A DNA stretch of 64,000 bases from Terasakiispira papahanaumokuakeensis (lineage in GTDB: Bacteria > Pseudomonadota > Gammaproteobacteria > Pseudomonadales > Halomonadaceae): NCBI RefSeq assembly GCF_001709345.1, contig NZ_MDTQ01000001.1:1273649-1337648 (forward strand), written 5' to 3'. Of this stretch, positions 8,915 through 19,200 are shown piece by piece. Position numbers and translations under genes: made by a program. Numbering within the stretch: the first letter of the stretch is position 1; every line of letters begins with the position of its first letter. Under the pieces are notes generated by a model, which saw only the letters and a list, made by a program, of their open reading frames with translations, ran no database searches and had not been told where the DNA came from.

Positions 8915-9964
8915 TTAATCGTCTGGGTGGGGTGAAGGGCTCTGCTTCCAGCGCTGGGTCGCGACTTGCTCTTTGAGTAAGGCCAGCATTTCCACCATCA
9001 CCTCTTCGGTCACGCGATCACTGCGTTCATCAGTATGCAATAAACTATCCAGCCCACCCTCAATAGCGTGTTTCATCAACTGTGTGCACTCTGGTGAGCG
9101 CATGCTGCTGAGCAGTTCATGCGCCGATTGAGCTGCCAGTCGGCTGAGGGTTTGATCAAGCCCTCGGGTCAGTTGTTGGCCCATCGGTAATTTGTGCAGG
9201 CGTTTAATCTCTGGACTCTCGTAAAGCGTGCGGGTAACCAGGGCATTAATATAACGCGTCAACAGATCTCGGTTTTGAACGTGGAGTTGACTGACACCAT
9301 GATGAAGGCGTTGGACGATTTCATCGACTAGCTGTGTTTTTCGTGGGGCCAGAATCTCTTTGCTAATACGGCTTGAGAGATGGTTACTGTGGCGGATTTC
9401 CTCCTGCAGGCTGCCGAGTAAACGAATGGCAACGCGATCGGAAACTTCTTCCAACAATACGCCGTAATATTTGTAGAGCCCGCGCACCAGATACCAGCGC
9501 CTCATATCAATCAGTGAAAGTCGCTGTAAACGATAGAGCAGCGAAATAATACGCAGTGCTCTGAGCCAGCGCAGCCCGCCTAACGGAATGCAACCCAGCA
9601 CGTCATACCAGTGCACAAAGGGATAGAAGAACCAGCGATGGTAGCGTTTCTCAACAATCGCCATGACCCAGCCCAACAACACATCCAGTACGAAGATACT
9701 GACAAAAACAAGGTCAATGGTATAAAAGCGGGCGTGGATTGTTGTCGCGTAGAAGTGATCAAAACTAGGGCTGAGCGATGCGAGTGTCTGTTGAAAAGGC
9801 TCAATGAGATAAAGCGTATCAAACAATAATAAGCCGAGGTTGATCACCACCAACATGACAATCAACCCATCCCAAGCGAGCTGCCAACGCTCCCGAGATA
9901 AAGCTCGGGGTGCGAGGGCTTGGGTCTCATGCATTTGAGCCCCTTGTGTTTGAGAGCCTGGCAT
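8915..9964 (-). CDS. Membrane protein with voltage-sensor-like segment
   Basis: 349 residues. The first half has about four membrane segments: residues ~28-52, ~80-105, a short one near 118-128, then an S4-like stretch with regularly spaced arginines (GLRWLRALRIISLLYRLQRL, about 130-150). This resembles the sensor half of ion-transport proteins, but I see no pore helix or selectivity filter. The second half (160-349) is a soluble helical region. A strong AAGGAG site precedes the ATG at 9964. It stands alone between AraC and a divergent oxidoreductase. Function not established. Confidence 0.7.
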   Translation of the reverse strand: MPGSQTQGAQMHETQALAPRALSRERWQLAWDGLIVMLVVINLGLLLFDTLYLIEPFQQTLASLSPSFDHFYATTIHARFYTIDLVFVSIFVLDVLLGWVMAIVEKRYHRWFFYPFVHWYDVLGCIPLGGLRWLRALRIISLLYRLQRLSLIDMRRWYLVRGLYKYYGVLLEEVSDRVAIRLLGSLQEEIRHSNHLSSRISKEILAPRKTQLVDEIVQRLHHGVSQLHVQNRDLLTRYINALVTRTLYESPEIKRLHKLPMGQQLTRGLDQTLSRLAAQSAHELLSSMRSPECTQLMKHAIEGGLDSLLHTDERSDRVTEEVMVEMLALLKEQVATQRWKQSPSPHPDD

Positions 9965-10082
9965 AGCATCTCCTTGTGATATGACGATAGCGCCCTAATC
10001 TTCTCTTCAAATCAACGAAGTCATACGGTACCGCTGTGCGTTTGCGTTGCGTATGGCTTCAATCATCAGGTTTGGAGGCAAA

Positions 10083-11087
10083 ATGTCTAAATTGCAAGAG
10101 ATTCCGCTGTCGGTGCTGGATTTAGTCCCGATTCGCGATCAAGGTAGCATTGCTGAAGCGCTTGATCAGAGCCGACAGCTGGCGCGTCAGGTGGATCAAT
10201 TAGGGTTTAATCGTTTTTGGCTGGCTGAGCACCATAATATTGATGGAATCGCCAGTGCGGCCACATCGGTGTTGATCGGTCATATCGCGGGCAGTACTGA
10301 GCGCATTCGTGTTGGCAGTGGCGGCATTATGCTGCCGAATCACTCGCCGTTAGTGATTGCTGAGCAGTTTGGCACCTTAGAAACGCTATATCCTCATCGG
10401 ATCGATTTAGGCTTGGGCCGTGCGCCGGGCAGTGATCATGCCACGATGCGCGCCATTGGGCGGCATATGGATGCTGGGGTGACGGATTTTCCTGAGAGGT
10501 TGGCCGATCTTCGCCGTTATCTGGATGATGCCCAGCCGGGGCAGCGGGTTAAAGCGATTCCAGGGCAAGGGACACATGTGCCCATCTGGTTACTGGGGTC
10601 GAGTGGCTATAGTGCTCAGCTCGCCGCTCAGTTAGGTCTGCCTTTTGCCTTTGCTGCTCAATTTGCCCCAGGTTATCTGGATGAGGCCCTACATCTTTAT
10701 CGCCAACAGTTCCAACCCTCCGAAGTGTTAGATGAGCCTTATGCCATGGTGGGTATGCCGGTGATTGTGGCTGATACGGATGAGCAAGCGCGCTATTTGG
10801 GGACGACTGCGCAGCAGAAGTTTCTCAACCTCATTCGAGGGCAACGGACTCGCTCACTTCCGCCTGTGACACGCGTTGAAGCGAGCCCCCATGAAATGGC
10901 GATGGTGAACCAGCATCTTGGGGCTGCGGTTGTGGGCAGTGCCGAAACGGTGCGTGAGGGCCTGGAGGCCTTCCTTGATCGTACCCAGGCGGATGAGTTG
11001 ATGGTCGTGACGGATGTGTATGATTCCGAGGCCCGGGCTCACAGTTTTGAGTTGTTAGCCCAACTGTGGCAGTCACCTGAGCGCTAA
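10083..11087 (+). CDS. Luciferase-like flavin-dependent oxidoreductase
   Basis: Cytoplasmic (beta/alpha)8 enzyme of the luciferase-like monooxygenase superfamily, YhbW type. The 334 residues show [20 protein letters not shown] at the N-terminus, [40 protein letters not shown] and [19 protein letters not shown], all typical of this group. I chose the ATG at 10083 because a clear GGAGG lies just upstream; an in-frame ATG at 10047 lacks one. The flavin is probably FMN; the substrate is unknown. It is followed by msrP on the same strand after about 170 bp, with no evidence of shared function. Confidence 0.92.
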   Translation: MSKLQEIPLSVLDLVPIRDQGSIAEALDQSRQLARQVDQLGFNRFWLAEHHNIDGIASAATSVLIGHIAGSTERIRVGSGGIMLPNHSPLVIAEQFGTLETLYPHRIDLGLGRAPGSDHATMRAIGRHMDAGVTDFPERLADLRRYLDDAQPGQRVKAIPGQGTHVPIWLLGSSGYSAQLAAQLGLPFAFAAQFAPGYLDEALHLYRQQFQPSEVLDEPYAMVGMPVIVADTDEQARYLGTTAQQKFLNLIRGQRTRSLPPVTRVEASPHEMAMVNQHLGAAVVGSAETVREGLEAFLDRTQADELMVVTDVYDSEARAHSFELLAQLWQSPER

Positions 11088-11166
11088 AAGTAAAGTTCAA
11101 GATGGCGTGTGAGTGTCTATTATCGAACGATTGTGGGCCGAATGACTCAAAAGAGGTTGTACTGAT

Positions 11167-11208
11167 TCTAGTCTAATGCCTCTGGTCTAGTGACTCTGGT
11201 CTAATTGA
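11167..11208. repeat. Three 14-bp tandem repeats upstream of msrP
   Basis: Three consecutive 14-base units beginning TCTAGTCTAATGCC, TCTGGTCTAGTGAC and TCTGGTCTAATTGA. The array ends about 53 bp before the msrP start, so it lies where a promoter or operator would be. Function unknown. Confidence 0.6.
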
Positions 11209-11261
11209 TGAGGGGTTATGCTTGATGAGTGGATCAACGCTTTTTTATTGGGAGCGGCCCG

Positions 11262-12299
11262 ATGCTGATTAAAATAAGACGACGTAGCGAAGTGAAGCCC
11301 TCAGAGATTACGCCAGAGTCGGTGTACTGGAATCGACGACGTTTTATGCAAGGGGTGGCCGGGGTTGGTGCTGGTTTGGCGCTGCCCGGCCTGTCCCATG
11401 CGGCGGCGGTGTCTTCAGCGGCGAACCCTTATCCCGATGTTCCACAAGGGCGGGTGCCTCCCGCGTGGTTTGACGCTCAACGCGCTGAGATTAAGTGGCG
11501 CTCGGTGGTACCGGAAGATCCTAAACGAGATGAGGTGGCGCCTTTTGCGGCGGCGACCCAGTACAACAATTTTTACGAGTTTGGTGGCAGTAAAGATGAT
11601 CCTGCGCGTTACGCGCACACGCTAAAGCCTGAACCGTGGGAAGTGGTGGTCGATGGTGAAGTCAACCACGGAGGCCGTATTGCGTTGGAAGACTTAGTCA
11701 GCCCTTCTCAGCTGGAGGAGCGTATTTATCGATTGCGTTGTGTTGAGGCGTGGTCGATGGTGATTCCTTGGTTGGGGATTCCATTAGCGGATGTGATTCG
11801 CCGCGCCGATCCCACTCGTAAGGCCAAGTACGTGCGCTTTGAGACGTTATATGACCCGCAACAAATGCGTGCTCAAGATTCCGCCTTTGGCTTAATTGAC
11901 TGGCCTTATGTCGAAGGGCTGCGTTTGGATGAAGCCATGAACCCCCTGACCCTCTTGGCGGTGGGCATGTATGGTCGTGTCTTGCCCAATCAGAATGGAG
12001 CCCCTATTCGTTTGGTCGTCCCTTGGAAATACGGCTTCAAAAGTATTAAGTCGATCGTGCGTATCTCGTTGGTGGAAACGCAACCCGTGAATTCTTGGCA
12101 AAAACTACAGCCCAGTGAATATGGTTTTTATGCCAACGTGAATCCCCAGGTGGATCATCCTCGTTGGAGCCAAGCTCGGGAGCGCCGCTTACCCAACAGC
12201 CTTTTCAGCCCTAACCGTATTGATACGCTGATGTTCAATGGTTACGAAGATGAAGTCGCCAGCCTCTATCAGGGGATGGATCTGCGCCAGCATTATTAA
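11262..12299 (+). CDS. msrP: Protein-methionine-sulfoxide reductase catalytic subunit
   Basis: Periplasmic molybdoenzyme that repairs oxidised methionine in envelope proteins, taking electrons from MsrQ. The start at 11262 (MLIKIRRRSEV) has GGGAG upstream. A twin-arginine signal (RRRFMQG at about residue 25) is followed by a hydrophobic stretch ending near LSHAAA. The molybdopterin-binding cysteine is in RLRCVEAWSMVIPWLG (about C160). Length of 345 aa fits MsrP (YedY). The gene for the membrane partner MsrQ is next, about 110 bp downstream, on the same strand. Confidence 0.96.
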   Translation: MLIKIRRRSEVKPSEITPESVYWNRRRFMQGVAGVGAGLALPGLSHAAAVSSAANPYPDVPQGRVPPAWFDAQRAEIKWRSVVPEDPKRDEVAPFAAATQYNNFYEFGGSKDDPARYAHTLKPEPWEVVVDGEVNHGGRIALEDLVSPSQLEERIYRLRCVEAWSMVIPWLGIPLADVIRRADPTRKAKYVRFETLYDPQQMRAQDSAFGLIDWPYVEGLRLDEAMNPLTLLAVGMYGRVLPNQNGAPIRLVVPWKYGFKSIKSIVRISLVETQPVNSWQKLQPSEYGFYANVNPQVDHPRWSQARERRLPNSLFSPNRIDTLMFNGYEDEVASLYQGMDLRQHY

Positions 12300-12409
12300 T
12301 CGTCCTGCGCTTGGCTTGGTTTAGATTGCGTGAAGCCAAGATGAGGGGTGGGCCGCATATCATGAGTGACGCTTGAATGCCCTGCGTTGAATATCAGAAA
12401 GGGTGCTGA

Positions 12410-13048
12410 ATGTCAGAAATCCGCTTTTACCTGAATCCCCGCTTTATTTTAGGCTGGCGCTGGTTGGTGTTTGGGCTGGCGCTGGTGCCGTGGGCCTTGT
12501 GGGTTGGACAGGTGATGCAAGGGCAGGCAGGCCCTGAACCTGGACGTTATTTATTGCTGAACCTAGGGCATGGCGCCTTGTGGTGCTTGCTATTGACCTT
12601 AAGCCTGACACCGTTGACTCGGCTGACAGGATGGAAAGGTTTTCGTGTGATTCGTCGTCAGTTAGGGTTGTGGTCGTTGGCTTATGCCCTGATGCATTTG
12701 CTCTGTTATGTGCTCTTTATTTTGGGTCTGGAGTGGTCGCAGCTCGGTAAAGAACTGGTCGAGCGGCCTTATATCATTGTGGGCGCTTTGGCCCTAACCG
12801 GTTTGGTGGTGTTGGGTATCACCTCTAATCGTTGGGCGATGCAACGTCTTGGGCGACGCTGGAAGCCGTTGCATAAAAGTGTCTATGTCATTTTGATGTT
12901 GGTCATGCTGCATTTTTTATGGGTGGTGCGCGCCGATTTAAGTACCTGGAGTGCTTATGCACTCGTTGCGGCCGGTTTAATGCTACTGCGCTGGCCGCCT
13001 CTGGCGCGTCGTCTTTCTCGTCGGCCAAGACGTATGGCGAGCTCTTAA
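12410..13048 (+). CDS. msrQ: Heme-binding membrane subunit of MsrPQ
   Basis: Six-helix inner-membrane b-type cytochrome that passes quinone-pool electrons to MsrP. The 212 residues contain conserved histidines: H in LLNLGHGALWCLLLTL, in YALMHLLCYVLF, in RRWKPLHKSVYVILMLVMLH and in the segment just after. GWKGFRVIRRQLGLWSLAYA is the typical ferric-reductase-like signature. It lies directly after msrP and should be cotranscribed. Confidence 0.95.
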   Translation: MSEIRFYLNPRFILGWRWLVFGLALVPWALWVGQVMQGQAGPEPGRYLLLNLGHGALWCLLLTLSLTPLTRLTGWKGFRVIRRQLGLWSLAYALMHLLCYVLFILGLEWSQLGKELVERPYIIVGALALTGLVVLGITSNRWAMQRLGRRWKPLHKSVYVILMLVMLHFLWVVRADLSTWSAYALVAAGLMLLRWPPLARRLSRRPRRMASS

Positions 13049-13139
13049 TATCTGGATCTTCATGTCGGTACCTTGAAGATCCTGGCTGACGACAGTGATA
13101 TTCAATGAAGTCAATCAATCGTCGAAGGAAGGATTCGTG

Positions 13140-14090
13140 ATGCAAAAGCAATACTTAGGACAAACTGATTTACAAACGGCCCCCTTGATTTTTGGGGGCA
13201 ATGTTTTTGGGTGGACGCTGAATAAACAGCAGTCATTTGACATGCTCGATGCTTGGTTAGATGCAGGGTTCAATGCGATTGATACCGCTGATGTTTATGC
13301 CCGCTGGGCTGATGGACTCGGCGGCGGTGAATCTGAAACAGTATTAGGTGAGTATTTCAAAACCCGCCGTAATCGTGATCAGGTCATGCTGACCACTAAG
13401 GTCGGTATCGAGATGGGAGCCCATCGAAAAGGGCTGTCTAAGGCCTATATTATTCAGGCGGTGGAAGACTCATTGCGTCGTTTACAAACAGATTATATCG
13501 ATCTGTATTTATCTCACACCGAAGATACGCAGACGCCAATTGAGGAAACACTCGATGCTTATCATCAGCTGATTGAACAGGGCAAGGTCCGTTATATCGG
13601 CGCCTCAAACTATTCACCTGAAGGGCTGACACAGGCGTTACAAGCGGCCGAACAATCCCATCTGCCTCGTTACCAGGTGCTACAACCTTTTTATAACCTC
13701 TATGATCGAGAAGATTTCGAAACTCAGTTGGCTGAATTATGTCAGCGTGAAAGGTTAGCGGTCACGCCTTACTTCTCTTTAGCCAGTGGCTTTCTAACGG
13801 GGAAATACCGTCGCCGAGAGGATGCTCAGGGCCAAGCGCGTGAGCAGTTTGTCGAGAACTACTTTACTGATCGAGGCATGCGGGTGCTGGAGGCACTAGA
13901 TCAAGTGGCTCAAGCGTATCAGGTCACGCCAGCCTCGGTGGCTCTAGCATGGCTGATGGCTCAGCCGGTCGTGAGTGCCCCCATTGTCAGTGCGCGTTCA
14001 AGTGAGCAGTTCAAGGCACTGGTCGATGCCGCCCACTTGACGCTGGATGAATCGGCACTGGCTCAGTTAACTGAGGCCAGTACCTATTAA
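13140..14090 (+). CDS. Aldo/keto reductase
   Basis: NADPH-dependent oxidoreductase with the AKR TIM barrel, 316 residues from the ATG at 13140, which is preceded by GAAGGA. The catalytic tetrad region is visible: D and Y in FNAIDTADVYARWADG, K in MLTTKVG, H in IDLYLSHTEDTQTPIEETLD. GKVRYIGASNYSP and the C-terminal VSAPIVSARSSEQF match the cofactor-binding segments. The best general resemblance is to the Tas/YajO-type subgroup; physiological substrate unknown. It follows msrQ by about 90 bp but no functional tie is evident. Confidence 0.93.
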   Translation: MQKQYLGQTDLQTAPLIFGGNVFGWTLNKQQSFDMLDAWLDAGFNAIDTADVYARWADGLGGGESETVLGEYFKTRRNRDQVMLTTKVGIEMGAHRKGLSKAYIIQAVEDSLRRLQTDYIDLYLSHTEDTQTPIEETLDAYHQLIEQGKVRYIGASNYSPEGLTQALQAAEQSHLPRYQVLQPFYNLYDREDFETQLAELCQRERLAVTPYFSLASGFLTGKYRRREDAQGQAREQFVENYFTDRGMRVLEALDQVAQAYQVTPASVALAWLMAQPVVSAPIVSARSSEQFKALVDAAHLTLDESALAQLTEASTY

Positions 14091-14173
14091 TCGCGTACTG
14101 GTTGTAATCGCGTGCTGGTTGGCCCGGTGATTTTGGTTAGAGATTCTTTCTGCAAGTACTGGTTATCCGGCCA

Positions 14174-15598
14174 CTAGGTGATATTGGCCGGAATGTTTAG
14201 GTGTACACAGTGCCCATTGGCTTGTCGATCATGCTGGTGATACCAGCCGAGTCGTTGGGTTAAGCGCTGTGTGAGGGCCAAGCCAAGGCCGAAGCCGAGA
14301 CTGTTGTCGACGGCATCCTGATGCGATGCCGTTGTTGCTTGTCGAAGGCGATCTCCTTCATCGAGCACGGCTTTGGTCTCATCATTTTGATTATGAATGG
14401 TGACCGTTAAGCCTTGTTGCTGAATCTCAACCCAGCCACTTTGAGTATGCTGAAAGGCATTACGGATCAGATTGCCCAATATGATCCGGGTTGCGGCTTC
14501 GGGCTGGGTCGTCATGCAGGGCGCTACCGTTACTGTTAAGCGAATGGGTTTGGCTTGAATCAGATAGCGCAATGACTCGGTGAGTTCAGTGAGCATCGCA
14601 GCTAAATCAAATGTTTGAGCGGGGAGGGCTTCACCTTCTTCTCGGCTCAGCCAGAGTAAGGTTTCAGTGAGGTCTTTCATTGTCATGCTGGCACGATCGA
14701 TACGCCCCACTGCGGCTTCTACCCGAGAGGAGGTGGTTTGCGGCTCATGCTGTTGTAGTTTATTCAGTAACTCCACATTGTTTCGAATGACACTGATCGG
14801 CGTGCGCAGCTCGTGACTGGTGTGGCGCAAAAAAGTCTGCTCACGGATAAGTGCCTGATGGGCTGAACTCAGACTTCCTTGCACCCGTTCGGCAAAAGCA
14901 TTGAGGTCGGGATAGATAAAATCCGGTACGGGCTGCTCCAGGTTGTCAGCATTCAGTTGGCGTGCCCACTGACCTAAGCGATGTACTGGTCTCGCCGCAC
15001 GCTTGAGCAGCCACCAGACAATCAAGATCAGCGCCAGTAAACTGAGGCACCCCACCCACAACAGCTGTTGGCGACTTTGCCGAGCATTCAGCCCCACCAA
15101 GTGCGATACATGCCGACTCATCAACCTGTGTGAGATATAAAAGGTTTTCCCCTGCATTTGATAACGCATCACGAAGACCAGCTGAGGCGCCTGTTGGTCA
15201 CGTTCTTGTTGCGTTATCGAAATAGCTTCATTGTCTTCAGGAATGATGCCTTTATAGAGCTGATTTTGCTCTTTGGGGGGTGTGCTAAAAGCGGCTCTGA
15301 CGTCCTCTGGTTGAGTGTCCCAGCGACGGGAAACAAAGTCCGGGCTACGAGGATGATTACGGTCTCCATGCCGAACGAATTGGCGTACCGAGCCTACCAT
15401 GTTGTCGGCAATCATGGTGTCAATGCCGCTGATAAATTGACGGCTGGAGAGCCAGCTATAACCCAGTACCAGGACTAACGCAAAGGATACAAATGACAGG
15501 ACTAAGACCCCTTTGAGTGACAATAACGCCCGCAGCATGTCAGAAGACTTCAGACGCTGTCCGAGGGTACTGAGATAATATGATATTAATCGGCTCAT
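14174..15598 (-). CDS. Sensor histidine kinase of the efflux operon
   Basis: 474-residue inner-membrane kinase. Membrane segments lie near residues 30-49 and 179-199, enclosing a periplasmic sensor domain of about 130 residues. A HAMP-like linker leads to the H-box FLRHTSHELRTPIS (phosphorylated H262), then N-box RIILGNLIRNAFQHT and a G-box region with LGFGLGLALTQRL. Its ATG overlaps the stop of the response regulator gene by 4 nt, so it is the fifth gene of an operon with the efflux pump. The signal is unknown; the likely target is the pump's own promoter. Confidence 0.94.
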   Translation of the reverse strand: MSRLISYYLSTLGQRLKSSDMLRALLSLKGVLVLSFVSFALVLVLGYSWLSSRQFISGIDTMIADNMVGSVRQFVRHGDRNHPRSPDFVSRRWDTQPEDVRAAFSTPPKEQNQLYKGIIPEDNEAISITQQERDQQAPQLVFVMRYQMQGKTFYISHRLMSRHVSHLVGLNARQSRQQLLWVGCLSLLALILIVWWLLKRAARPVHRLGQWARQLNADNLEQPVPDFIYPDLNAFAERVQGSLSSAHQALIREQTFLRHTSHELRTPISVIRNNVELLNKLQQHEPQTTSSRVEAAVGRIDRASMTMKDLTETLLWLSREEGEALPAQTFDLAAMLTELTESLRYLIQAKPIRLTVTVAPCMTTQPEAATRIILGNLIRNAFQHTQSGWVEIQQQGLTVTIHNQNDETKAVLDEGDRLRQATTASHQDAVDNSLGFGLGLALTQRLTQRLGWYHQHDRQANGHCVHLNIPANIT

Positions 15599-16284
15599 GG
15601 TGTCGTGCTCGGCGATTCATCGGCTCTTAAAGCGAAGCCAAAACCGGGCAGGGTCTGTATCATCGCGTGCTCAAAGTGATGATCGACGCTTTTACGAAGG
15701 TGATGCATGTGTACTTTGAGCGTATTGCTATCGGGTTGGTCATCGCCCCAAACAGCGGTGACTAGGCGTTCTTTTGAAACGGCTTCAGGCGCAGCTCTGA
15801 TCAGCACTTCTAGTAGGGTCCAGCCAATCGGCGAAAGCTTTAACGGTTGGCCTGCTCGGGTGACCTCATGGGCAGAAAGATCCATGATGAGATCGCCGAT
15901 TTGGAAGCGCTTGATCTGACCACTGCGACGGCGGGTCAAGGCTTGTAATCGTACGATTAGCTCTTCCATTGCAAAAGGCTTGACCAGGAAATCATCGGTT
16001 CCGGCATGAAAGCCCGCTAGCTTATCCTGCAAGCCGTCACGGGCGGTGATCATCAGTATCGGGACATCATCACCTTGATCGCGTAGTGCCCGACATAGCG
16101 TTAAGCCATCGAGCCTGGGCAGATTCAGATCCAATAGCACAGCATCGTAACGCTGCGCTTGTACTTGGTTGAGGCCACTTTGTCCATTATTGGCATGATC
16201 ACAGCGGATTGACTCTAATGCGAGGTAGTCAATCAGCGTTGCCGCCAGATCAAGATCATCTTCGATCAATAATATATCCATCAT
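15595..16284 (-). CDS. OmpR-family response regulator of the efflux operon
   Basis: 229 residues. The receiver domain has the acidic pair E8/D9-D10, phospho-acceptor D52 in DAVLLDLNLPRLDG and K102 in DFLVKPFAMEEL. The C-terminal winged helix (about 130-222) has the usual transactivation pattern, including TLKVHMHHLRKSVD. It overlaps the RND gene before it and the kinase gene after it by 4 nt, so pump and regulators are made together. It resembles the QseB/PmrA-like group. Probably autoregulates the operon. Confidence 0.95.
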   Translation of the reverse strand: MMDILLIEDDLDLAATLIDYLALESIRCDHANNGQSGLNQVQAQRYDAVLLDLNLPRLDGLTLCRALRDQGDDVPILMITARDGLQDKLAGFHAGTDDFLVKPFAMEELIVRLQALTRRRSGQIKRFQIGDLIMDLSAHEVTRAGQPLKLSPIGWTLLEVLIRAAPEAVSKERLVTAVWGDDQPDSNTLKVHMHHLRKSVDHHFEHAMIQTLPGFGFALRADESPSTTP

Positions 16285-19200
16285 AATGATGACCTCGATT
16301 GATCTGTTGTGGTCTCGGAAGGTCTTGTCTCATGAGCGTCTAAGGGTTGAGTCTCTCGTGGTGATGACCATAACGTGTGCCACCTATCGGCTATTTCACT
16401 TTGAATCACAATCAACACTGGAATCAGGATCAGTGTGATGACTGTGGCAAATAGAATGCCATAGCCTAATGAAACGGCTGCGGGGATCAAGAATTGGGCC
16501 TGCCTCGATGTTTCGCTTAGTAAGGGCATCAGCCCGGCGTAAGTGGTGACGGATGTCAGCAGTACGGCGCGTAAACGACTGCTTCCGGCTTCCATTGCAG
16601 CTTCAAGCATGCTCATTTGATCAATGCGGCGCAGTTCATTGTAACGGCTGACGAGTAACAGGCTGTCATTCACCACGACGCCGCTGAGCGCAATAATGCC
16701 ATTGAAAGAGAGAATGCCCAGCGCTAGATCATTCAGCCAGTGGCCCAAAATGGCGCCGACGATTCCAAAGGGAATCGCTGTCATAATCAGCACCGGCTGG
16801 GCATAGGATTTTAATGGAATGGCCAACAGCAGATAAATCACCAGCAATGCCAACCAAAACATATGGGCCATGGAGTGACTGGTTTCAGCCTGCTCTTCAG
16901 CTTCACCGGCAAAGTGAAGATCTAAAGTGGGGTATTGCCTTTTTAGCTCAGTGGCAATGCCTGCACGCAATTGGGCGACCAGATCGGTGGTCGACATTTG
17001 ATCTTTATCGACATCGGCGGCAATGTAGACCGCACGCTGGCCATCGATGCGCGTAATGCTGTCTCGGGTGAAGCCAAACTCAGCCCTAGCCACGCTGGCG
17101 ACTGGGATCACCTGGCCCTCAGGGGTACGAATTCGGGCGGCCAGTACTTGTGCGGCACTTTGGCGATCACTCTCGGGATAGCGGACCTTCACTTCGATTT
17201 CATCACTGCCCCGCTGGTAGCGTTGAGTAATTTGGCCGCTGAAGGCCTGATACAGCTGCTGGGCCAATTGCTCTGTGGTCATCCCTAAGGCTCGACCTTG
17301 AGAGGTTAACGCCAGGTAAAGCTGAGGTTGGCCGGGTGTCAGGTTATCACTGACGCCACTGATCGCGGCGTTTTGGTTCAAAGCCGTTTTGAGTGCTTCG
17401 CCTGCCGCATTCAACACCTCATCATCACGGGCTCTGAGCTCTATACGTAGCGCATCAACGCCTCCCCGGCGGCTTTGGATGCTGAGCGTGCGGGCGCCCT
17501 CAGGCTGGCCTGCGATCGCCCGCCAGCGGGCAGCAAAAAGGCGATTATTAAAAGGCGCATCGGCTTTGAGTTCCACCGTCAGGCTGCCGCTATGATCACT
17601 GCTGGAGACCACTTGCAAATGATCAATCGCGGTATCCCCTTGGCCGTGACGTAATTGTTGATCCAATTGCTGGGCTTGTTGGGCCAACTGCGCCAAAGCG
17701 CGGTGTGTCTGACCATAACTGGCATCGTTGCGCATGGTCAGGCTAACTCGCACCGTATCCCCTGGAATATCCGGAAAGAAGCTCATCCGCACGGCGCCAT
17801 TGAAGGGCATCAATCCAACGCCTAATAGCAGCGCCAAGCTCAACACGACAACTGCATAACGGTGCTGAAGCGCTTGCTTGAGTAATGGCTGATAGAGTCG
17901 CGTACGAAACCAATCCAGGCCCCGGTCTGCGCCATTTTGAATGCGTTGCCAAAGGCGGGCAAGGCCATGGCGTCGAGCTTGATTCCGGTGGGTCGGTAAA
18001 TGGACGAGGTGAGCCGGTAGAATCAGCTTGGACTCAATGACGGATAACAACAGGCAGATCGCGACCACACTGGCAAACTGGGCATAGAGATGGCCAAGCC
18101 CACCTTGCACTTGAGCCAGAGCGGTGAAGGCGGCTACCGTGGTGAGTACACCAAAAAGTGTAGGAATCGCGACTTTATGGGTGCCTAAAACCGTATTATT
18201 CAGTGTATCGCCGTAGCGGGCTCGTGTGGCGTAGACGCTTTCACCGACCACCACGGCATCATCCACCACGATGCCCAAGGCCATAATAAAACCAAAAGTG
18301 GTGAAAGAGTTTAACGTCAGATTGATCGCATCTAGCCCCATGATGAAAAGCGTGCCGAAGAAAATAAACGGTAGCCCCATCGCGACCCAGAATGCCACTC
18401 GAAGATTAAGAAATACGGCCAGCAGACAAAAGACTAGGATGACCCCGGTCGCGGCATTTTTGATCAACAAATCCAAACGCTGCTGAATGCTTTGGCTACG
18501 ATCATTCCAACTGATCATCTGCACGCTGTCGGGCAGGCGTTGATTGTGCTGCCATTGCTGCATCACTCTCTGGGTGGCTTGTACTGAGCGTGCAATATCG
18601 TCTTCATCCGTGCTGACAACGTCTAGGGCAATGCTATCGTGGCCATTAAAGCGAGACAGCATCGGGGTATCATCCTGGAAGGTGTCACGGATGGTCGCGA
18701 TATCTCCGAGTTTGACTTCTTCGCCACGCGTGCCTGAGATCAAAGGAATGTCTGCAAATTGCTGGCGGTAATAGGCTTGCCGATCGGCCTTAATTTGGAG
18801 ATAAGCATTTTGCTGGCGCAGTACTGCAGTCGCGTTGTCTGAGGAATAGCGGTTTACCGCCGTCTGAACATCATTAAATGTTAGGCCAAAGGCCTGCAGC
18901 CGCGCCTCATCGATCTCGATGGCCATCATCGGATCAAGCCAACCATTGATGGTGACTTGATGCATATCGGGCTGGGCTAATAGGTCGTCTTTCAGTGTAT
19001 CGGCTAATTGCTGCAAGGTATGACGATCGACATCACCATAGAGCTGCACCGTAATGGCATGGTCCTCACGACGGCCCTGCTTGATGACAGGCTGATCTGC
19101 TTCGACGGGCCAATTGGAAATGGCGTCAACCTGGGTTTTGACATCTCGAAGCAGGGTATCCAGATCATAAGCGGACCCTTTTTCAATCGTGACGGTCGTT

